A DNA stretch of 8,393 bases. Source: Anaerolineae bacterium (GTDB lineage: Bacteria > Chloroflexota > Anaerolineae > JAADDB01). This document shows, in pieces, positions 1 to 4,831 of the stretch. The stretch is from the NCBI GenBank assembly GCA_015489285.1, contig WGAA01000215.1, positions 1-8,393 of the forward strand, given 5' to 3'. The position numbers and the translations under genes are program-made. Every line of letters starts with the position of its first letter. Position 1 is the first letter of the stretch. The notes under the pieces are model-generated. The model did no database searches. It saw nothing but the letters and a program-made list of their open reading frames with translations, and was not told the origin of the DNA.

Positions 1-2
1 CC

Positions 3-224
3 CCGGAACCTTCCCCCACCCCCACTCCGAGTCCTCAGGATGCCGGGGCTAAGGGGAGCAAGCGGGGGATCTTCTCCCAATTGGCGTCCATCTTCGACCC
101 GTCCCGTCTGAAGGCCGCGGCCTGGAAGGGCGCGCGCTGGACTTTAATCGCTTTCGGAATATGGATCGCTTACGAAGTGGTCAAACGTATAGTCATATGG
201 TTTTGGATTCGTACCCGGTTTTAG
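3..224 (+). CDS. C-terminal end of an unidentified membrane-anchored protein (partial)
   Basis: An open frame enters from the left edge and stops at TAG 222-224, giving 73 residues of a C-terminus. I do not recognise the family. The visible part begins with a Pro/Thr/Ser-rich linker (PEPSPTPTPSPQ). A basic, amphipathic-looking stretch follows (KRGIFSQLASIF, then PSRLKAAAWKGARW), and then one strongly hydrophobic, aromatic-rich segment of about 25 residues (TLIAFGIWIAYEVVKRIVIW) that ends in RTRF. This looks like a flexible linker leading to a C-terminal membrane helix or re-entrant amphipathic segment, with a positively charged tail probably in the cytoplasm. No ATG or GTG lies in this frame, so the start is upstream of the window. 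The stop is 34 nt before the preferred pth start, and no terminator hairpin is seen between them, so the two may be cotranscribed. Function cannot be inferred. The reading frame itself is fairly secure because its residue composition is coherent up to the stop. Confidence 0.6.
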   Translation, partial: PEPSPTPTPSPQDAGAKGSKRGIFSQLASIFDPSRLKAAAWKGARWTLIAFGIWIAYEVVKRIVIWFWIRTRF

Positions 225-258
225 GGTCGAGGCGCGGTCAAAGCGAGGCGTGGAGGTC

Positions 259-846
259 ATGAAGCTTGTTTTCGGTCTTGGGAACCCGGGCGCGTCCTAC
301 GAACGCACCCGACACAACATAGGATTTCAGGTGCTGGACATCTTGGCCCGACGGCATGGGGCCACCTTCACCACCCACAAATTCCGCTCCCTCGCGGCGC
401 GGATCCGCGTGGACGGGGAGACGGTGCTCCTGGTCAAGCCGTTGACCTACATGAACGCCAGCGGTGAAGCCGTCGGTCCGATAGTCCGCTATTACAAGGT
501 GCCCCTCGAGGATGTGCTCGTCGTCTATGACGACCTGGATCTCCCCTTCGGCACATTGCGCTTGCGGGCCAAAGGAGGGAGCGGAGGGCACAAGGGGTTG
601 AAGTCCATTATTCAGCACCTGGGGAGCGAGGATTTTCCCCGGTTGCGTGTGGGCATAGGACGGCCTCCCGGACGGATGGATCCCGCGGATTTCGTCTTGA
701 GCCCTTTTACCGCGTCGGAAGAGGAGGTGATGGCCGTCGTGCGCGAGGAAGCGGCCGACGCGGTCGAGCTGTGGGTGAAGGAGGGAACCCAGCGGGCGAT
801 GAACGTGGTGAACGCGCGCAAGAGGGTGGAATCGCAGTCCGTGTAG
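259..846 (+). CDS. pth: Peptidyl-tRNA hydrolase (Pth)
   Basis: Pth hydrolyses the ester bond between peptide and tRNA in peptidyl-tRNAs that fall off the ribosome, recycling tRNA in the cytoplasm. The 195-residue product has the usual length of bacterial Pth. Numbered from ATG 259, the hallmarks are: KLVFGLGNPG at 2-11 with N9 (E. coli N10); TRHNIG with catalytic H19 (E. coli H20); TYMN with M65 and N66; VVYDDLDLP with D91 (E. coli D93); and GSGGHKGLKSI at 108-118, followed by FPRLRVGIGRPPG. One position differs: the Asn of GGHNG (E. coli N114) is Lys112 here. A GTG at 250 would add three residues (MEV). I prefer ATG 259 because family members start just before KL and a GAGG at 245-248 lies 10 nt upstream; the GGAGG at 252-256 is too close to serve it well. 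mfd follows 4 nt downstream. A pth-mfd neighbourhood is known from other bacteria, for example B. subtilis spoVC-fin-mfd. Confidence 0.97.
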   Translation: MKLVFGLGNPGASYERTRHNIGFQVLDILARRHGATFTTHKFRSLAARIRVDGETVLLVKPLTYMNASGEAVGPIVRYYKVPLEDVLVVYDDLDLPFGTLRLRAKGGSGGHKGLKSIIQHLGSEDFPRLRVGIGRPPGRMDPADFVLSPFTASEEEVMAVVREEAADAVELWVKEGTQRAMNVVNARKRVESQSV

Positions 847-850
847 GCTT

Positions 851-3800
851 ATGGAGCAGGCTGTCGTCCGAGAGCATACGGGGTCGGAGATGGGATTTCA
901 CTTGCGGGGGATGACCCGGCGACTCGTGGGGCATCCTGCCTTTCGTCGCGTCGTGGAACGGGTTCCTAAGACGGGCGAGGCCCACACCCTGGGCGTCCTC
1001 TCCTCAGCCCGAGCGTTTGTCGCGGCGGCCCTGCTCCTCGCCCTCGATCGCCCCCTGGTTCTCCTCACGGCCCACAGTCGGCGGGCGCGGGAGCTGGCCG
1101 ACATGTTACGCGTGTGGCTGGGGGAGGACTCACGGGTGTTCCTCTTCTCGGATCCGGAGCCCTTGCCCTACGAGCGGATGGCCTGGAGCCGGGATACCCG
1201 GCGTGAACGGCTGGCGGCCCTGGCCGCGCTGGCCCGCCGCCGTGGCGAAAAGGCGCCCATCGTTGTCACCTCGGCCCGGGCTCTCATGTGGCAGACCCTG
1301 CCCCCGCGAGAGATGCGCCTCTCCGTGCGGACCTTCCGGGTCGGGGACGTCATCCCCATGCACGCCCTGGCCGACCTTCTCCTTTCCCTGGGGTACACCC
1401 CGACCTCTGTGGTGGATGTTCCGGGGACGTTTTCCCGTCGTGGGGGCATTCTGGACGTCTTCCCCACGGGGAGTCGCTGGCCGGTGCGGGTGGATTTTTT
1501 CGACGATGAAATCGACAGCCTCCGCTACTTCGACCCGGAAACGCAACGCACCCTCCCGAATCACCCCCGCCCTCACGTGTTAGTGGTGACGCCCGCGTCG
1601 GAGGCGTTGATGCGCCACGCATCACGGGCGGCCGCGCGGTTGGAGGAGCTGGATGTGAGCACATGCCATCGGGCCATCGCCGATCTCATACGGGATGAGA
1701 TCGAACGCCTGGGCCGGGGGGAAACCTTCCCCCACGTGGAGTTCTACCTCCCGTACTTCTACTCCTCCCCTGCCACGTTGATCGACCACCTGCCGCGAGA
1801 GGGCCTTCTCCTCCTGGAGGATGCTCAGGAGCTGCGGGACATCTGGCAGGAACTGGAGCAGCAAGCCGAATCGGTCCGCCGGGACCTTCTCGTCACCCGG
1901 GAGTTGCCCGCCAACTTCCGGCGTCCCTACTTCACCTGGGAGGAGATCCGGGAGCGGTTGGCGACCCGCGGGGTGTGGATTTTGGGACACGGGGACTTGG
2001 AGGGGCGTCCGGCAGCGGCGGAGCCGTTGCGTCCCATCTTTCGAAGTGTGCCCCACTTTGGGGGCAAGGTGCGTCACATTGTGCGCCGTGTGTTGAAGTT
2101 GCGCCGCGAGGGACAGCATGTCCTTCTCGTCTCCCGGCAGGCCCCGCGCCTGGCCGAACTCCTGCAAGAGGCTGGCTATCCCGTAACCGCCCGCCCTGCG
2201 CTGGATGAGGACCTCGAGGGCGGGGGCATTACCCTCGTCAAAGGGGTATTGGGGGGCGGCTTCGTTCTCGGTCAGGCGGGGAAGGAAGATGTGTGGTTGC
2301 TCACCGATGTGGAGCTGTTTGGTGTGCGCAAAGTGCCCCGCCGGGTGGTGCGCTCCCGTCCCACGTCTCCCGAAGCCTTTTTCGCCGACGTGAAGCCGGG
2401 GGACTATGTGGTCCACATCGATCACGGCATCGGCATCTACCGCGGGTTGGTCACCCTGACGGTGGACGGGGAACCCCGGGAGTACCTGCAGGTCGATTAC
2501 GCCCACGGGGACAAGCTCTACGTGCCCGTTTACCAGGCCGACCGTCTGGCCCGCTACGTGGGGCCCCAGGGGACCCCTCCCGCGCTTCACCGCTTGGGCA
2601 CGGCCGACTGGAACGTGGTCAAGCGTCGGGCCAAGCGGGCCATCGCGGATATTGCCAAGGAGCTCCTGGAATTGTACGCGCTGCGGGAGACGATACGGGG
2701 GCACGCGTTTAGCCCGGATAGTCCCTGGCAGGAGGAGCTGGAGGCCGCGTTTCCCTACGAGGAGACGGAGGACCAGTTGCGCGCGGTGGAAGAGGTGAAG
2801 CGGGACATGGAACGTCCCCGCCCTATGGACCGCCTCATCGTTGGGGATGTGGGGTTTGGGAAGACGGAGGTGGCCGTCCGGGCGGCGTTCAAGGCGGTGA
2901 TGGACGGCAAACAAGTCGCGGTCCTCGTGCCCACCACGGTCCTGGCCCAACAGCACTACCGCACCTTCCAGGAGCGGTTGGCTCCCTTCCCCATCCACAT
3001 TGCCATGCTTTCCCGGTTCCTCACCCGGTCCCAGCAGGCTCGGGTGCTCCAGGGGCTGAGGGAGGGGAGTGTGGATATCGTCATCGGCACCCATCGCCTC
3101 CTCTCCAAGGACGTGGTCTTCAAGGACCTGGGGTTGCTGATCATCGACGAGGAGCAGCGTTTTGGGGTGACTCACAAGGAACGCTTGAAGAAACTGCGTG
3201 CCCACGTGGACGTGCTCACCCTGACCGCAACGCCCATTCCCCGTACCTTGCACATGAGTCTGACGGGCATCCGCGATCTGAGCACCATCGACACCCCACC
3301 GGAGGAACGGTTGCCCGTCAAGACCACGGTGGCCGAATACGACGATCACCTGGTGCGCCAGGCCATCCTCCGGGAGTTGGACCGGGGCGGGCAGGTGTTC
3401 TTCGTCTTCAATCGGGTGCAGGGGATCGAGGTGATGGCTGAGCGGTTGCGCCGCCTGGTCCCGGAGGCCCGCATCGCGGTGGCCCACGGCCAGATGTCGG
3501 AACGGGAGCTGGAGCGGACCATGCTGGCCTTCAGCCGCGGGGAGATCGACGTCCTCGTCTCCACCACCATCATCGAAAGCGGCCTGGACATCCCCTCGGC
3601 CAACACCATCATCATTCACCGCGCGGACCGGTTCGGGCTGGCCCAGTTGTACCAGTTGCGGGGACGTGTGGGACGCGGGGCCGTGCGGGCTTACGCGTAC
3701 CTTCTTTACGAGAAGGGCAAACGCCTTTCCCCCGAGGCCCGACGTCGTCTGGAGGCGATTTACGAGGCTTCGGAATTGGGCGCGGGGTTCCGCATCGCCA

Positions 3801-4399
3801 TGCAGGATCTGGAATTGCGGGGCGCGGGGGAACTGTTGGGCGCCCGACAGCACGGTCACATCGCGGCCGTGGGGTTTGACCTGTATGCCCGCCTGCTGGC
3901 CAAAGCCGTCCAGGAGTTGAAGGAACGGGGGGACGTGGAGATCCCCGAAGGAACGAGCACCGGGGGCGTCGATCCCCTGCCTCCGGCGGTGCAAATGGAC
4001 CTCCCCTTTCAGGCGTTCCTTCCCTCTTCCTACATCCCAGATGAGGCATTGCGCTTGCAGCTTTATCGCCGGATCGCCTCCGTCGCGACGGTGGAAGAGG
4101 GGGAGGGGATGGCCCGGGAGTTACAGGATCGGTTTGGCCCCCTCCCCGAACCGGCCCTTCGGCTGCTGGATGTGGTCCGTCTGAAGGTGCTGGCCCGCGA
4201 GGCGGGCGTCGAGCGTATCGCTCGGGAGGGGGATGTCCTCGTCCTCTACGGTCGCGCGCTGGAGTCCCTGGACCGCAAGGGCCTGCAAGATCGCCTGGGA
4301 GAGGGGGTTCGGGTGGGACGGAGAAATGTGTACATTCCCCTAGATGAGCATTGGCCACACCGTTTGGAGCGGGTGTTGGAACGGTTGTCTCGCGGGTAG
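851..4399 (+). CDS. mfd: Transcription-repair coupling factor Mfd
   Basis: Mfd is a DNA translocase that pushes stalled RNA polymerase off damaged templates and recruits UvrA for nucleotide excision repair. The product has 1182 residues (E. coli 1148), and the domain order is complete. The UvrB-like, UvrA-contacting N-terminus covers about 20-340 and includes VPGTFSRRGGILDVFP near 190-205. The CarD/Tudor-like RNA polymerase-interacting domain covers about 512-585 (KPGDYVVHIDHGIGIYRG near 515-532). The translocase has Walker A GDVGFGKT at 665-672, DEEQ at 766-769, TATPIPRT at 792-799 and QLRGRVGRG at 935-943. The TRG motif region (GFRIAMQDLELRGAGELLG) spans 979-997. The autoinhibitory C-terminal domain contains LQDRFGPLPE from about 1091. 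The start is ATG 851, 4 nt after the pth stop, with only a weak AGG upstream. In-frame ATGs at 890 and 911 are alternatives, since the first 13-20 residues are not conserved family sequence. Expression is probably coupled to pth. No truncation or lost motif is visible. Confidence 0.98.
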   Translation: MEQAVVREHTGSEMGFHLRGMTRRLVGHPAFRRVVERVPKTGEAHTLGVLSSARAFVAAALLLALDRPLVLLTAHSRRARELADMLRVWLGEDSRVFLFSDPEPLPYERMAWSRDTRRERLAALAALARRRGEKAPIVVTSARALMWQTLPPREMRLSVRTFRVGDVIPMHALADLLLSLGYTPTSVVDVPGTFSRRGGILDVFPTGSRWPVRVDFFDDEIDSLRYFDPETQRTLPNHPRPHVLVVTPASEALMRHASRAAARLEELDVSTCHRAIADLIRDEIERLGRGETFPHVEFYLPYFYSSPATLIDHLPREGLLLLEDAQELRDIWQELEQQAESVRRDLLVTRELPANFRRPYFTWEEIRERLATRGVWILGHGDLEGRPAAAEPLRPIFRSVPHFGGKVRHIVRRVLKLRREGQHVLLVSRQAPRLAELLQEAGYPVTARPALDEDLEGGGITLVKGVLGGGFVLGQAGKEDVWLLTDVELFGVRKVPRRVVRSRPTSPEAFFADVKPGDYVVHIDHGIGIYRGLVTLTVDGEPREYLQVDYAHGDKLYVPVYQADRLARYVGPQGTPPALHRLGTADWNVVKRRAKRAIADIAKELLELYALRETIRGHAFSPDSPWQEELEAAFPYEETEDQLRAVEEVKRDMERPRPMDRLIVGDVGFGKTEVAVRAAFKAVMDGKQVAVLVPTTVLAQQHYRTFQERLAPFPIHIAMLSRFLTRSQQARVLQGLREGSVDIVIGTHRLLSKDVVFKDLGLLIIDEEQRFGVTHKERLKKLRAHVDVLTLTATPIPRTLHMSLTGIRDLSTIDTPPEERLPVKTTVAEYDDHLVRQAILRELDRGGQVFFVFNRVQGIEVMAERLRRLVPEARIAVAHGQMSERELERTMLAFSRGEIDVLVSTTIIESGLDIPSANTIIIHRADRFGLAQLYQLRGRVGRGAVRAYAYLLYEKGKRLSPEARRRLEAIYEASELGAGFRIAMQDLELRGAGELLGARQHGHIAAVGFDLYARLLAKAVQELKERGDVEIPEGTSTGGVDPLPPAVQMDLPFQAFLPSSYIPDEALRLQLYRRIASVATVEEGEGMARELQDRFGPLPEPALRLLDVVRLKVLAREAGVERIAREGDVLVLYGRALESLDRKGLQDRLGEGVRVGRRNVYIPLDEHWPHRLERVLERLSRG

Positions 4400-4400
4400 G

Positions 4401-4414
4401 GGAGGAAGGAGAGG
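4401..4414 (+). promoter_or_regulatory. Extended Shine-Dalgarno tract of the transposase-like gene
   Basis: GGAGGAAGGAGAGG fills most of the 18-nt gap between the mfd stop and ATG 4418. It contains two Shine-Dalgarno cores (GGAGG and AGGAG), by far the strongest ribosome binding site in the window, and it fixes the start of the downstream gene. Bases 4402-4411 are complementary at 9 of 10 positions (only A4407 opposite C4475 fails) to 4471-4480 inside the coding region, so it could be masked in the mRNA. The pairing is read from sequence; any regulatory effect is inference. Confidence 0.7.
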
Positions 4415-4417
4415 CTT

Positions 4418-4831
4418 ATGCGCCGGTGGCGGTTGTTCTATCACGTGGTGTGGTACACGGAGGCCGGCGCCTCCCTCCTCGAGGGGGAGGTCAGGGGAAT
4501 GGTGTACGGGACCATCCGTCGGGAGGCGGAGCGCCTGGGGGCCGTGGTCCACGCGCTGGGCGGCACGGGAGACCATGTCCATGTGGTGTTGACGATCCCC
4601 CCACACCTGGCGGTGGCCGACTGCGTTCAGGAGCTGAAACGGGCCAGCCGTCACGCGGTCAACCAGCGACTGACGCTGCTCACCCGCTTGCGCTGGCAAC
4701 GGGGCTTCGGGGTCTTCACCTTTGGTGAGCGCTCTCTGCCCACGGTCGTGGAGTACGTCCAGCGCCAGGAGGAGGTGCACAAGGGCGGTGAGGTCAAGGC
4801 CTATTACGAACGGGTCGACGATGGGGTATAG
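4418..4831 (+). CDS. IS200/IS605-type Y1 (HUH) transposase, possibly domesticated
   Basis: This 137-residue protein matches the Y1_Tnp family (TnpA of IS200/IS605 and REP-associated tyrosine transposases). These are single-strand DNA nickases and transposases that act as dimers through one tyrosine. Family features are: FYHVVWYT at 7-14; GDHVHVVL at 51-58 carrying the metal-binding HUH pair H53 and H55; a helix with ELKRASRHAVNQ near 72-83; and VVEYVQRQEEVHK at 110-122, where Y113 is the likely nucleophile and Q118 and H121 fit the conserved Q..HH context. All catalytic positions appear intact and the length is close to the usual 140-155. The gene lies 18 nt after mfd and overlaps the start of the glycosyltransferase gene by 11 nt. 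There is therefore no non-coding space for the subterminal hairpin ends of an IS200-type element, and neither neighbour looks disrupted. No TnpB/IscB-like partner is present. Base composition resembles the neighbours. It may be a resident solitary gene (RAYT-like) rather than a mobile IS, but this is inference. Confidence 0.9.
   Translation: MRRWRLFYHVVWYTEAGASLLEGEVRGMVYGTIRREAERLGAVVHALGGTGDHVHVVLTIPPHLAVADCVQELKRASRHAVNQRLTLLTRLRWQRGFGVFTFGERSLPTVVEYVQRQEEVHKGGEVKAYYERVDDGV
4470..4490 (+). repeat. Imperfect palindrome (hairpin with one bulged T) inside the transposase gene
   Basis: CCTCCC at 4470-4475 pairs with GGGAGG at 4485-4490, T4476 is bulged, and CC 4477-4478 pairs with GG 4483-4484 around a TCGA loop. 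This gives an eight-pair GC-rich stem with a single extrahelical T. It lies 53 nt into the transposase coding region. Hairpins with bulged T are typical recognition sites of IS200/IS605 transposases, but those lie outside tnpA, and GC-rich coding DNA makes chance palindromes common. Its left arm is also the segment that can pair with the Shine-Dalgarno tract, so the two structures would exclude each other. Confidence 0.35.

Noticed and set aside
157..193. Possible promoter -10 elements (TATAGT at 188-193) upstream of pth
   Set aside because: No acceptable -35 element lies about 17 nt upstream, and the local A+T richness is explained by the hydrophobic coding segment of the upstream gene.
1622..3994. 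A 790-codon open frame on the minus strand opposite mfd
   Set aside because: It is fully antisense to the well-supported mfd gene, shows no recognisable domain (rich in His, Gln, Pro, Gly), and is the kind of shadow frame that high-G+C codon bias produces.
3612..4358. A 248-codon minus-strand frame opposite the 3' part of mfd
   Set aside because: Its composition is dominated by Pro, Arg and Gly, it has no motifs, and it lies entirely over mfd coding sequence.
4722..4820. N-terminal extension of the glycosyltransferase frame across the transposase gene
   Set aside because: The extra 33 residues are Arg/Ser-rich antiphase translation of the transposase 3' end. ATG 4821 gives a natural N-terminus just before the first membrane helix.
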